Shown one piece after another: positions 46,368 through 58,286 of a DNA stretch of 64,000 nucleotides. How positions within the stretch are numbered: position 1 is the first letter of the stretch; the number at the start of each line of letters is the position of its first letter. A model generated the notes under the pieces. That model did not search any database. It saw nothing but the letters and a program-made list of their open reading frames with translations, and was not told the DNA's origin. The stretch lies in contig OX419755.1 in the NCBI GenBank assembly GCA_948567375.1, forward strand, positions 46,691,001-46,755,000. Reading direction: 5' to 3'. The DNA is from Lunularia cruciata (Eukaryota > Streptophyta > Marchantiopsida > Lunulariales > Lunulariaceae). The translations under genes were made by a program, and so were the position numbers.

Positions 46368-47133
46368 CATTGCTCTTGATATTTTCATAAATGAGCAACA
46401 TTCTTGCTTATAAAGTGTGATTGAAGATAAGAGTACTGATAAATTCCACTGCAAATAGACAATTTTTAGATAGAGAATTGCGGTTTTGCATTGCATCAAT
46501 TTCCATTGCATCTATTATATTCTATCTATTATCTTTAGATATTTGTCACACTGAGCAAAACATTGGTGATGATCCATCCAACTTAACCAACTTATCTCTC
46601 TTACTTTCATTTGTTCCATTTGGTCCATGTCCATATGCCCATAAAGTTGGAAACTTGTAAGTTATAGACAAAATGAGTATAATTTAGATACCAAATGTGT
46701 AAATTCAACATATGTGAAATGACTTTATAGCAACTTGGGTTTATGTATTAAAAAAGTATGGATGCAAATCTAACTATCAAAAAATGTCTTTAGAAAATAG
46801 ACCATTAATACTTTCCCTTACTAAGTATTGTAAATTATTAGTAAGCTTTGCATATAAAAATCAATCCATGTATGGAATTTATGACATCTAGAAAAAATAA
46901 ATTTTTGGATGTAATTTTGCAAAAGCTATCTACCATATCTTGCAATATTTACTAAATTGTATCAACATTTCTATATCTTTACAACCAATGTTGATTTGGT
47001 TATACTCAAACATCTCCTTGTTTTTGAAGTTGCCTAGAAGATTGAAAAATTTCTACTTCAAAGATATTATTATCATTGTGCTGACCTACCTTTGAGCTAT
47101 AGTATCAATTTTTTATTTTTTATTTTAGTTTTG

Positions 47134-47335
47134 TTCTTGTAGATTATGGAAAGGTTAGGAGACTATTAAGGTTGGAATACAAGATTTCACTAGTACTATA
47201 TTATTGGCTTAGAAGGTAATCATGTAAGAGGTTATTTTTATTCTTGTAGATTATGGAAAGGCTAGGAGACTATTAAGGCTAGAACACAAGATTTCACTAG
47301 TTACCATTGGCTTAGAAGGTAATCATGTAAGAGGA
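47134..47335. repeat. Imperfect tandem duplication, period 107
   Basis: ttcttgtagattatggaaag occurs at 47134 and 47241. Both units end in gtaatcatgtaagagg. Several substitutions and a small deletion distinguish them. Confidence 0.85.
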
Positions 47336-47556
47336 CAAGGAGATGACATACTACAAGCCTTATGGTTGCCTTCCATACAAGGAACACAAGGAGGAAGACC
47401 TGCATGATCATGACTCTTGTGGTTGTGATCACATTGCTTGTGATAATTTCTATCATAGTCTTCATGTTCACAAAATTTGCAATGGTGATCATGAATCCTC
47501 AAGCATTGACAGCCCTTAGGACATATTTTGTGAGCAAAGCATACCTTATTAAACAA
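47323..47556 (-). CDS. Small Cys/His-rich open frame, unknown
   Basis: 77 residues beginning MFNKVCFAHKICPKGCQCL, then CKFCEHEDYDRNYHKQCDHN, HDHAGLPPCVPCMEGNHKAC and SSPCPLT. The regularly spaced Cys and His suggest metal binding if it is translated. No promoter, intron or relative is visible and the region is surrounded by repeats, so it may be a chance frame or a fragment of a larger decayed protein. Confidence 0.25.
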   Translation of the reverse strand: MFNKVCFAHKICPKGCQCLRIHDHHCKFCEHEDYDRNYHKQCDHNHKSHDHAGLPPCVPCMEGNHKACSMSSPCPLT

Positions 47557-48167
47557 TATCTGACTAAGACATCATCACCCTAATAGTCAATCAATCTTGG
47601 TGAATTCAAATGACTTGAATGCACCTAGACAAAGAATAAAAATTCATGACCATTCAAATTGGCCAAAATGCTTGCATGCATAAAAGCAACATTTCATCAA
47701 GGACATACCCACCAAATCCCAAAATGGTTTGCTCCAAGCTATATATTTAAGGCCTCAACTTGCACAACAACCTCATTTTGGCTTCATAAATTTGTGCATT
47801 TGCACTTAAAATCTCCATGAATTTCATCAACAAGCAATGAGAGTTGAGAGCTCAAGAGATTAATGAGCAAGTGTTTGGGGTAGATCATGCTTTTCACCAA
47901 GAGATTGTGAGCAAAAATGAAAGCTCTCAAACCCATTAGACATAGAGTGCCTCCAAAGATGATTCTTCAATCACCCAAACTCAATAACAAAGTCCCTCCA
48001 TTGTAGAGAGTAGATCCTACACAACAATAAACTTGATTTCTTGTTGTGGAATTGGACTTTGAATGACTTAGCCATGCTTCATGAAACTAGAGACAATTGT
48101 AACCCCATGCTAGAAACATTATGGGAGAATGTACTTTCATGGACCATTGGTAGAAGGTACTCAAGCC

Positions 48168-48420
48168 TATGAACAATGAACAATGAAATATAAAGCCCAA
48201 AAGACCTAAAGAGTCAAAAGGTTGAAACATAAAACACATGAAATGTGAGCCTAGGTTAGAGCCTAGGGCATCTGACCAATTTGTAACAAATTCGTCCAAT
48301 GTTAACTAATCTTGATCATATACTTCCCTAACACTAAAATCTCAATATGTAAGAAAGTTGAGAAATCACTTCAACTAATTTTATGTCTACCTCTCATCTG
48401 TTGGTAACAAGTTCAAGGTT
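48168..48420 (-). mobile_element. LINE 3' tail fragment
   Basis: gaacaatgaacaatgaaatataaagccc on the plus strand, i.e. repeated TTCATTG units after the LINE 3' UTR. About 230 bp of LINE sequence, 5'-truncated. Confidence 0.8.
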
Positions 48421-48910
48421 GAATGTCCCCATAATGCATTGTACATAGACATCCCATGGACTCATCCCAAGGGTAAACTTTACAAGGACATCAAGGCATC
48501 ATTCAAGGAGGACAAAAAATGTAACAAGTGGAAATTGGAAGATATAAGGTGCCCATATAAAGGGAAATTGTGGAAGCAATCATGAAGTTATTCAAGAGGA
48601 AGGGTACTACCTATGCCAACACCAACCAAGCAATCTTATTCAAGTATCTTCACAAGGAATAACTTATGAACTGGGTAGAGATGATTTGTAAGCGAGTTTC
48701 ATGACATACATATGCAAAGACATGAACAAGGAGGGTGGAGTCAAACTCATATCATCTTCCATTATACACTTCTATATTGGGATGAAGTTGTTGAAAAAGG
48801 AAGAAAGGATGAAGTTACAAGTGCATTTTAACCATGTGGAGTATTTTTATATGCACCCAAATATGGCCATGCAAGAAATATCGAGTAGTTGATCAAAAGT
48901 ATGCCAAGTC
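48421..48910 (+). pseudogene. Diverged relative of the TGTG-element N-terminal domain
   Basis: Read in shifting plus-strand frames: LFKRKGTTYANTNQAILFKY then LMNWVEMICKR (about 48590-48695), and GGVKLISSSIIHFYIGMKLL then KKEERMKLQVHFNHVEYFY (48730-48850). These align in order with PERTTYVMKHQAVFFHKLF, INWARCFHGR, VPFAAHFYLGLNLL and LAERNRMVSHFHPD of copy B. The similarity covers the core of that domain at clearly lower identity, so this is a different, older family with the same domain. Borders of its element are not seen. Confidence 0.55.
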
Positions 48911-50428
48911 AAAGAATGTATATGTGCATGTGGAGGAGGTATAAAATACTCCAAGATGTGTATAGAAGACAAAGGAGTTATAAGCATATCTTCAACCTTG
49001 AGATCTTCAATCCAATCTTCAACCTTGAGATTTCAAAATTTTGAGAGAGGAGATTATCCCAAAAATTTGGAATTTCATATCTTAGAACATAGTCATCCAA
49101 ACCTTGTGATTATGGTCTTGTTAAAGACGCCTTGCTAAGAGCTTTCCATGACCACCAAGATTGCATCATTTTGAGCTTTGTGCCAAAAGTTATGAGTGAT
49201 TTAATGTTTTGACAGAGGATCTATATTTGAAGGTTTGTTTCTTCATCATGAGGAGTCCAAATGGAGTGATTTTTGTGGCATTGGATGTGTATTGAACAAC
49301 TCTTTGGATTGATATTAAGAACACTCAAAAAACACATCTGTGAATAAATTTATAAGCATTTGAATTTTTTCATCTTTGGCAGATTTTAGGGTTTGAATTG
49401 AAATTTTGAATGACTATATCTCTATCAATAATCTAGCAAATGGACTGATTGGAGTCTCATTAGAAGCCTTTTGTTGAGAGCTTTCTCTTAAAGTAAAGCT
49501 TTGAGCAGTCTATGTGATTGTGCAAGAATTCGGAGGGGTATTTCTCTGTGGTCACAGATGCAAATCTAGTGAAAATTTTTGCATCAAAATTTGTGAGTTG
49601 CAAGCTCTCTTTCAAGGCCAAGCTCACAAAGAATGGTGACAATTCTCATTCTATCACATCTTGTGCATCTTGGTGTTTGGAATATCAACTTTGCAGGGCT
49701 AATTCTGTTCACTCACATACCCAATCTAGGTGATTCTTGAGTCATATGAACCATAGAGTCATACGCTTCCTATTGAATTCATATTTGCAAAATTTGAATA
49801 TCCAAGGTAGATGATATGAACATTTGTTTCACTATGACGCTTATAAGTTCTTGGTGTAATAATCTGCACATGTGAAGTCAGATTTCTTTATACCTATAGG
49901 TCCAAATCAATTGGTTTTTGTGGAAATAGAAAAAGTATTGTGTAAGGTTTCTATTGAGGTCTGATATGTTGCAATTGGAGGTCAGACAAGGAAGTTGTGA
50001 CAGTTTGAAATCTATGACTCTTTGTACATCACAACATTGTGAAGTGCAAATTCAAGCTATTGTATCTTTGTATTCAATGATCCAAATGAAGTGATCTTTG
50101 TGTCATTAGAATCAGCTCACTCAGACCTTTACACCAAAAACTTCTTAATAGAGTTCAAAAGATAGATTTTGAGCTCTAGGTACCCCAATTTTTGCAGCCC
50201 TTGATAGCTTTATGCACTGCAGATTTGGAACAAAGAATTTTACATTCACAAGTCCAAATGAGGTGATTCTTATCTCATTAGAACCAGCCTTTCCAAGTCC
50301 TTACTTGAATACTTGGCCAGTTATACTTAGAGATGTAAAACAAAAGCTATGCCTACTTGAAAATCTTGAAGTTTTGGTGTCGGAAGTAAAACTTGAGGAT
50401 TGATTGTGAGTGATTAGTGATTGGGATA

Positions 50429-51019
50429 ATGAAAGAGTCCAAGATGATGAAAGAAATTGTTGATAAAGTCTTGAAGCAACAAAAATTAGCTGAAATGTAA
50501 AGGAAATCTAGTGACTTCCACAAATAGCTTAGAAGCTTCTTTGCACCTATGTCCCAGTGCATGAGTACTCTCATGACTGATATGGAGGCTGTAAAGGTAG
50601 AGATGAGCAATGTAAAAGAGTCATTGAACTTGGTCAACCAAGAGATTCAAGACCTAAAACAAAGTACTATCTTGTTGTTAACATCAACCAAGGGGATGAA
50701 TGATGCTATTGAGAAGGTTGCTTCTTTGGGAGCACAAACCAGTGACATTGCTACACAAAGCGGAGAGCTCCAACAGATTGTGGACACATTAGAAGTGAAG
50801 ATGAGGTCTTATGCTAAAGCTACTAAGGTGGCTCAAATCTCTTACTTGCAAGAGCATGAGGTTGAGAAGGAGAACCAACTGGTCAAAATGAAGAACTTGA
50901 GGATTTCAGGTTTGCCAGAGATTGAGAAGGAAGATACAAAGGCCATAGTGTCTGAGTTTATTGCTGATTCTTGGAGAGTCCATGATTCTCAAATTTTGCA
51001 AGCATATAGATTTGGATAG
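50429..51019 (+). pseudogene. LINE copy 4, coiled-coil and RRM-like (ORF1-type) region
   Basis: From ATG 50429 (MKESKMMKEIVDKVLKQQKL), with two early stops. The coiled coil reads MSQCMSTLMTDMEAVKVEMS and LNLVNQEIQDLKQSTI, then IEKVASLGAQTSDIATQSGE. KNLRISGLPEIEKEDTKAIV follows, resembling the RNA-binding segment of L1-type ORF1 proteins. It ends at a stop after LQAYRFG, where copy 3 reads on through LGQKDAKPRSILVRFGSKT. Confidence 0.75.
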
Positions 51020-52218
51020 CAAGGTGCACAACCAAGAAGCATTTTGGTGAGGTTTGGCTCAAAAACTCAAAGGAATTCAGTGATGGCAAACAAGGCTATA
51101 TTGAAGGAGTGGCCCATCTGGTTAGACCCTGATCTCACTTCTCTCCAATGGCAAGAAAAGAAGGGCAAATTAGAAAAAGTGAAGAGGCTCAACAAGCAAG
51201 TTTTGTTGCATTCTTGAGAGATAATCAAGCTCTGATTACTCAAAAGAAATTGTCAGCTATTGCATAGCAATTCCAAACTCTTAGAGTGTTGTTTTGGAAT
51301 GTTCATGGGCTCACACATACCAAGTACTCTAGCACTAAGCCTTTGTGGGATGGTGCTGATCTGATCAATCTTGTGGAGACATGGGAAAATGAAGGAAACA
51401 CCATTCAAGACATTGAAGGTTTCACTCTTGTTGGTTCAACCTGGAACAAGCGGAGGCAACAAAAAAGAAGGAGCTTTGGAGGTATTGCTACTTATGTCAG
51501 ATTTGGCTTTGAGAAATCAATCTCTTTGAAAGGCTAAGACTCAAGTGGACAATACCAATGGTTGAAGATTGGAGGAGTTGTTACACCTTGCTTCCTTGTT
51601 GTTTGTTAATTTGCTTCATTGACATCACCAATCTATTCAAGTGGAGCCCTCAACACCATGCAACCTTTCCACTCCTTGACAAAGGATGTGTTGGAGTCTC
51701 AAAGTAAAGGTGCAGTACTTGTTCTTGGTGATTTCAATGCTAGGATGTAAACCTTTTAGATCCCTAAGTTGAGTGACCTTGAGAATGACCCTATCTATAC
51801 CTTAATAGATGATTCTAGTACTTGGTCTTGCTCTTCCCTAGATTCAATTAGCAACTCCATGAGTGAACACTTTTTGAGCTTTGGTTCCAGTTGTAAGTTA
51901 AAAATCTTGAATGGCCTTTCTCAATTTCCAAAAACTTGTAAGAGCACATGCTTTGCTTCAGATGGATCAAGCACCATAGACTATATGCTCACTTCACCCA
52001 ATGATATAAACCTTGTCTTAGAGTTCACTATTTTAGATCCTCAACCAGAATTTGACCATGCACCTCTATCTTGTGCCATCCTTCTTCCTTGCCCCAATAG
52101 AACCATAGTACCTATTGACCATGCCTTTAGGGGAAAACTCTATCTAGATTTTCACAAAGAGATATCTGTACCAACAAGCTATCCAAGAGAAATTGAGCAC
52201 TATAGAGTGGAGTTCTGA
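51020..52218 (+). pseudogene. LINE copy 4, linker and APE-type endonuclease
   Basis: RVLFWNVHGLTHTKYS at 51286, LINLVETWENEGNTIQDIEG (W-E motif near 51365), FGGIATYVRFGFEKSIS, GDFNAR near 51730, STIDYMLTSPNDINLV, and PEFDHAPLSCAILLPCPNRT (about 52045). These match the catalytic order of APE-type endonucleases. A one-base loss near 51185 (copy 1 keeps it) separates this from the ORF1-type part. Confidence 0.8.
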
Positions 52219-54447
52219 TTTTCAACAACGTAGTGATCAATTGGTTGCACTTCTTCAATCTACATCTACTACTATATTTCCAAGAGGTTCTCATAGGAAG
52301 AGACTTAAGCTCCCTTGCAATAGGTGATATGATGTAAAATATAAAATGGCAAGGATCAAAGCTATGGATAGGTCACTTAATCAGATTGCACAAAATGTGG
52401 CTTTTGCCTCTTATAGAAAGTTGGTGAAGTGCAAGAAGCGGGCATTTTTGAGACTCAATGGGGCTGAGTTGAGCATTGAGTTAGGAAGCAATCCCAAGGC
52501 TTTCTGGAAGAAGGTAGCCATCAGATCTCCCTCTCCATTGCTGGACCTGAATGAACTATGTGAAGGATCTGTTCTTTTTCCCAGGCTCCAAGCATGGCAC
52601 CTAGCCTTGGATTGGTTCTCACCATCTCTGAAGCTGATATCAAGTACCAACTCAAGAAGTTGGCCAATAGGTAAAGCTCAAGATGTTGATGGACAATGCG
52701 TTGAACTTATGAAGTGGGGTGGTAGCCATCTGATTCCAATCCTCACTTTTCTCTTGAATGAGGCAATCAAGTGTGGCTTTCTTGATAGCTGGTGCTTCAA
52801 GAAGGTAGTTCCTATTCACAAGTCTGGCCAGAGAGATGATGTCACCAATTACCATAACATACTAGTTGGTAGTATTTTTGCCGAGTTGCATGGTCAAATT
52901 TTGGAGCCTAGGTTGAGTACTTGGGCTGAAAAGTACAGAATTTGAGCTAAGTGCCAAGTTGGTTTCAGATCAAGGTTAAGTACCTTGGACCACCTTTTGG
53001 TACTCCATGTTTTATAGTGGAAGTCTTAGGGTGTTGGGAGAGCTCTTTATGCTGCATTTATTGATTTTAGAAAGGCCTTTGATAAGGTGCTTAGGAAATC
53101 TCTAAGTGAGAGACTCACAAAAGTTGGTGTTTCAGCAGATCTGATTGGTGCTATCTCTAGACTCTATGAGAAAGTGGTTGTGAGACTTTCATCTTTGAGC
53201 TCTCAACATGTCCTTAGCACAATGGGTGTGATTCAAGGTTGCTCTCTATCTCCAACTCTGTTTGGAATCTTCATCAATGATCTAGAGAGACTACTCATGG
53301 AAGTTGGAGTTACAAGTGTACAGGTTGGCTCTTTGATGATACATGCACTCCTTTATGCAAATGATGTAGTGCTCCTCTCCACTAATCCACAGAGTTTACT
53401 TACGTTGTTGGATTCTCTACTTTGCTTTTGCAATCAAACAAAGATGGAGGTGAACCTTGACAAGTCAAAGGTGATTGTGGTGGGTTCTAAAGGTGTTACA
53501 CCTTTCTTCTTTGATGGACATCAATTGGAGCAAGTTTCATCTTATAAGTACTTGGGCCTTGAGAGTTTTCTCAAGACTTTAGTTGGTCTACTTGTGTGAA
53601 GATGAGAATGAATGTAGGGTTTACTGCTTTGTATTTACTCATGAATTGGTCTAGACTTGCTCATCTTACAACATGGGTGTTGAAGGAGGTGTTGTTTAGA
53701 TCTCTTGTGCAGCTGGCTAAACTCTACGGTGCTCAGATTTGGGGTCTAGATACTAAGAAGACATGGTGGCAAAAGGTGGAGAAAGTTCAGAAACTGTTTT
53801 TGTGTGATGAACTTGGAGTGAGGACTCATACTCAATATGTGTTGTTGCTTGCTGAAATAGGGTTTTTGTCTCTTGAGGCTGAAGCTTTGTTTTTAGCTCT
53901 TGCATATGCCACCAAGGTGAGGTCCATGGAGCATGAGAGACTTCCCTATCAAGCTTTTTATTCCAGTCTATCTATTGGTTGGTATACAGATTTGATTGCA
54001 TGGGCCATAAGGTGGAATGTTTGTGAGCAACATTGGAGATTGGAGCCTATTGCACTACAAGAAGTGATCAAGAAGCAATTCTCACTTTACTTATAGCAGA
54101 AAACCGGTACCAAGATGGTGTTTTATCAGCAGTTTGTAGATCCAATGTTGGTGTATTGTGAGCAAGAGTATCTCTTGGCTAGGATTTCTACTTCACTTAG
54201 ACATATTATTGCTCAGTACAAAACTAGCTCTCATAGACTAGAGGTAGAACAAGGGCATTGGCAACATATAGAGCACTCCATGCAACTTTGCAAATTGTGT
54301 TCTATGAGCAAAGTTGAGGATGAGCACCATGTCTTTGTTGACTGCTCTTGTTACCATCAGATTAGAGTCAATTATCAGATTAGTTGTAGTGATTTCTCAA
54401 CACTCTTAGAAATTGAGGCTTTAGCATTATGGAAGTATATCACTTAA
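52219..54447 (+). pseudogene. LINE copy 4, reverse transcriptase and C-terminal finger
   Basis: The RT region begins before KCKKRAFLRLNGAELSIELG (52430). The core 53087-53599 has MLRKSLSERL, GVIQGCSLSPTLFGIFINDL and the box LYANDVVLLSTN, where the second residue of the DD pair region is changed (AND). Post-RT sequence is in 53596-54096. The C-terminal finger lies near 54285: CKLCSMSKVEDEHHVFVDCS. Stops near 52945, 53600 and 54096 break the frame. Confidence 0.85.
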
Positions 54448-54592
54448 GTCAATTTACATTGGACCAATTTGTTACAGATTGGTAAGATGCTCTAGGCTCT
54501 TATCTAGGCTCACATTTCATGTGTTTGTATTGTTTTTTAGCCTTTTGACTCTTTGGGTCTTCCGGGCTTTATATTTCATTGTTTCATTGTTT

Positions 54593-55258
54593 CATAACCA
54601 AAAGTACAAGCATTGACAAGGAGGAAGCCGCAAGTGATTGGCAATTGCTCAAAAGAAGATTGTGACAAAATCAATCATGATATAGTAGAGGAAAATTTTG
54701 TGATGGAGGAAGATCACAAGAGAAAGAATAAGGAAGAAGATATTGTGAAGACCAATTTTATCCTAGGAAGTCAAGGAGGACATGTTTGCCCAAAAGGAGA
54801 AATGATTAGTGAGGAGTCCTTCACCAATAATAAACCCTCCTTAAATTTGGGAGTAGGGATTGGCAATCAGCAAGATGGTGCACAATTGGAGCCATCAAAG
54901 AAGACAAGGCAGGTGAAGAAGAAGCAAGCCGCTTGCCAACAAAGGAGAAGGAGACCCTTCACCATCAAATTGAAGTACCAATATTGAAGTATCCTTCTCA
55001 AGTAGCCATGCATTCTCAAACAAATAGAGAAGTAGTCTCCTTGACCAAAATCCACAAAGAATATAATGACAAAGCTAGTCCACTGAGGACTAAGAATGGT
55101 CCATGCCAATGGACAAGAGAACATGGAAGAACAACAAAGACAGTAGGCAAGAGAGGTAGTTAGGTTTGAGAATATCATGAGAGCAATCTTGAAGAAGAAG
55201 GATATAGAGAAGCTAAAGGCCAAGGAGGAGAAATCCATTGAAGCACTCATATACAAGA
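54593..55258 (+). pseudogene. Remnant of an unidentified, basic coding region
   Basis: Two plus-strand frames (54613-54987 and 54933-55163) read as charged, low-complexity protein, for example HKRKNKEEDIVKTNFILG and KKTRQVKKKQAACQQRRRRP, then TNREVVSLTKIHKEYNDKAS. A gag-adjacent linker of an LTR element is possible, but nothing is diagnostic. It sits between two LINE fragments. Confidence 0.35.
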
Positions 55259-55786
55259 TGATTGTGGTGGGTTCTAAAGGTGTCACACCTTCTTCTTTTT
55301 GTGGACATAAGAAGGAACAAGTTTCTTCTTATAAGTAATAGGGCCTTGAGTTTTCTCATGACTATGGTTGGTCTACTTGTGTGAAGATGAGAATGTAGGG
55401 TTTATAGCTTTGTATTCACTCATGAATTGGTCTAGACTTGCTCATCTTACAACATGGGAGTTGAAGAAGGTGTTGTTCAGATCTCTTGTGCAGCTGGCTA
55501 AACTCTATGGTGCTCAGATTTGGGGTCCAAGTACTAAGAAGATATGGTGGCAAAAGGTGGAGAAAGTTCAGAAACTGTTTTTGTGTGATGAATTTGGAGT
55601 GAGGACTCAAACTCCATATGTGTTCTTGCTTGGTGAAATAGGGTTTTTGCCTCTTGAGGTTGAAGCTTTGTTTTTAGCTCTTACATATGCCACCAAGGTG
55701 AGGTCCATGGAGCATGAGAGACTTCCCTACCTAGCTTTTTATGCCACTCTATCTATTGGTTGGTATACATTGATTTCATGGGCCAC
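55259..55786 (+). mobile_element. LINE fragment (copy 7), end of RT
   Basis: MIVVGSKGVTPSSF at 55259, then NVGFIALYSLMNWSRLAHLT and GEIGFLPLEVEALFLALTYA, matching copy 4 from about 53470 to 54000. It breaks off at GWYTLISWAT, where an inverted LINE tail begins. Confidence 0.8.
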
Positions 55787-56170
55787 AATGAACAATGAAC
55801 AATGAACAATGAACAATGAAATATAAATCCCGGAAGACCCAAAGAGTCAAAAGGCTAGAAACACAATACAAAACACATGAAATGTGAGCCTAGGTCATTT
55901 GACCAGTTTGTAACAAATTGGTCCAATCTAAACATATCTTTGTCATATTCTTCCCTAACGCTAAAGCTTTGAGCTGTAAGAGAGTTGAGAAATCACTATA
56001 AGTGATCTGATGTCTAACTTTTATCTGGGCAAGGGCAATCAACAAACACATGGTGCTCATCCTCAGCTTTGCTCATAGTACAAAATTTGCAAAGTTGCAT
56101 GGAGTGATCTTTTTGCTACCAACGTCCTTGCTTTACTTCTAGTCTATGAGAACTAGTTCTATACAATGAA
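55787..56170 (-). mobile_element. LINE 3' fragment (copy 6), inverted
   Basis: Starts with five acaatga units (55787-55820), the reverse complement of the TTCATTG tail, then the 3' UTR and the end of the RT frame with the finger region near 56060. 5'-truncated at about 56170. Confidence 0.85.
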
Positions 56171-56174
56171 AGTT

Positions 56175-57477
56175 TGTCTGGAAGTTTTGACAACTCCATG
56201 TGATAGGGAAAAAATTTAGAGAGGTATTGCTTTGTGGTCACAAGTGCAAATCTAGTGATTATTGTTGCATCAGAACCTATGACTTACAAGCTATGTTTCA
56301 AGTTAAAACTTGCAGCATATGGAAGTTTGAGCAAAAAGTGGTGACAATTCTCATTCTGTCACAACTCTTGGACCTTGGTGTTTGGAGTACCAACTTTGGA
56401 GGGGCAGTTCTCTTCACTCACATACCCAATTTAGGTGATTCTTATGTCATAAGAACCACAAAGTCATAAGCTTTCTATTGAATCTATATTTGGGGAATTT
56501 GAGTATCCAAGGCAGATGATATGACCAATTGATTCAGTCTGGTACTTCCAAGTACTTTGTGTTAAGATCTACTCTATGTGTAGATTCAAGCTATTGCATC
56601 TTTGTGCTCAATGATCCAAATGAAGCGATATTTGTGTCATTAGAATCAGCTCACTCAGACCTTTACATTGAAAATTGATTGCTAGAGGTTAGGTGACAGA
56701 TTATAAGCTCTAGGGACCTCAAATGTCACAGTCTTTGGTATCTCTATGGATTGCAGATTTGGAAGATAGTATCTTTGCATTCACATATTCAAATGAGGTG
56801 ATTTTTATCTAATTAGAACAAGCGTCTCAAGGCCCTTACTTCAACACCTGCTTAGTAGTGCTCAGACTTTTAAAACAGAAGCAATTCCTACTTGAAAATC
56901 TTGAAGTTTTGGTGTTGGAAGTAAAACTTCTAGATTGAGTGTGAGTGATTAGTGATTGGCGATTGGCACAATGGAGGAGTCCAAGATGGTGAAAGATATT
57001 GCTGATATAGCCCTTGAAGCAACAACAATTAGCAAAAATATATAGGAAATCTAGTGATTTCCACAAAGAGCTTAGAAGCTTCTTTGCACCTATGTCCCAA
57101 TGCATGAGTACTCTCATGACTGATATGGAAATTGTAAAGGTTGAGATAAGTAGTGTAAAAGAGCCCTTGAACCTGGTCAACCAAGAGATTCAAAACCTAA
57201 AGAAGAGTTCTATCTTGCGGTTCACATCAACCAAAGGGATGGTTGATGCTACCAAGAAAGTTGTTTCCTTGGGAAAACAAGCCAATGACATTGCTACACA
57301 AAGCAGAGGCTCTAATAGATTGTAGACACATGAGAAGTGAAGATGAGGTCATATGCTGAAGCTACTAAGGTGGCTCAAATCTCTTACTTGCGAGAGCATG
57401 AGGTTGAGAAGGAGAACTAACTGGTCAGAATGAAGAACTTGAGGATTTTAGGTTTGCTAGAGACTGAGAAGGAAGTC
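56175..57477 (+). mobile_element. LINE 5' part (copy 5), cut by copy C
   Basis: 5' UTR from about 56175, coding start ATG 56971 (MEESKMVKDIADI), coiled coil KSSDFHKELRSFFAPMSQCM, and LVNQEIQNLKKSSILRFTS. It ends near MKNLRIL.GLLETEKEV at 57477, where copy C begins. The continuation beyond copy C is not in the window or has been lost. Confidence 0.82.
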
Positions 57478-58286
57478 TGTGACAACCTGGAAAATATCAC
57501 TTTTGCGATAATTAGGTAAGTAAAGTTTGTTCTTGCAAAGATATGATTCAGAAATGTCCAAATACAAAGTAAAAAAATAACAATCTGAGTTCTTCTTGGT
57601 TGCATCTTTAATCTCTTAGGTAGAAACCACACCCAAAAGAGAGTAACAAGCAATGAACCGCAGTCTCGTCACAACAATTTGTCACACTTAATCACAACTC
57701 CATCAAATCTTTTTGAACAATCTTGATTGTGATGATTCAGATTCTTCTAAAAATGGCACTTCACTGCAAAACAACTTCACCTCAAAATTGTGTTCCACCC
57801 CTCCTCTGAAGGCACAACTTCCTTGATCTAGATTGCTTCACATCAACATTGCACTGCACTCACAAATGCAAAATACTACCAACACTACAATTCCTCCCAA
57901 ATCTATCAAGGCATTGCTCCAATTGCACCTTACTTAGGATCAAACACACAGAATGAAGATTAAGTTGCAGAATCTAACATCCAACATGCTCTGATTTGCA
58001 CTTCAGAATTCTCCACATACTCACAAACACACACAATGTTGATATTTGGAATCAAGCTCAAGTGATGAGCACTAAAATCAACACTTTGCTTGATCTATTC
58101 TCAAAAATTATGAATAGTGAACAACATATGACTACAAATGCCACCTTTAAATAGTAAAGGAATCAATAGTTACTAACAACTATACCATTCCTAACAAATT
58201 TACAAACTTGCAGCTCCAAAATGACAATGCAACTCTTCATATCTAGTCTTTAAATCTCAAAATTGGTTTCTACTCTGATCTGATAT

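Larger units (their letters stand above)
46211..48167. other. AT-rich stretch, no gene supported
   Basis: Contains an (AT)n run, an imperfect 107-bp tandem duplication and a Cys/His-rich open frame, listed separately. The rest shows no family motif. Confidence 0.5.
49010..54592 (+). mobile_element. LINE copy 4, nearly complete
   Basis: A 5' UTR of about 1.4 kb (49010-50428), a broken protein frame (50429-54447), a short 3' UTR, and a tail tttcattgtttcattgtttcat. It is not interrupted by other elements and is the best template for reading the family. The exact 5' end is uncertain by some tens of bases; I see no clear target duplication. Confidence 0.85.

Noticed and set aside
46216-46511. Open frames with long Ile-Tyr runs
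   Set aside because: They are translations of the (AT)n microsatellite at 46327-46364.
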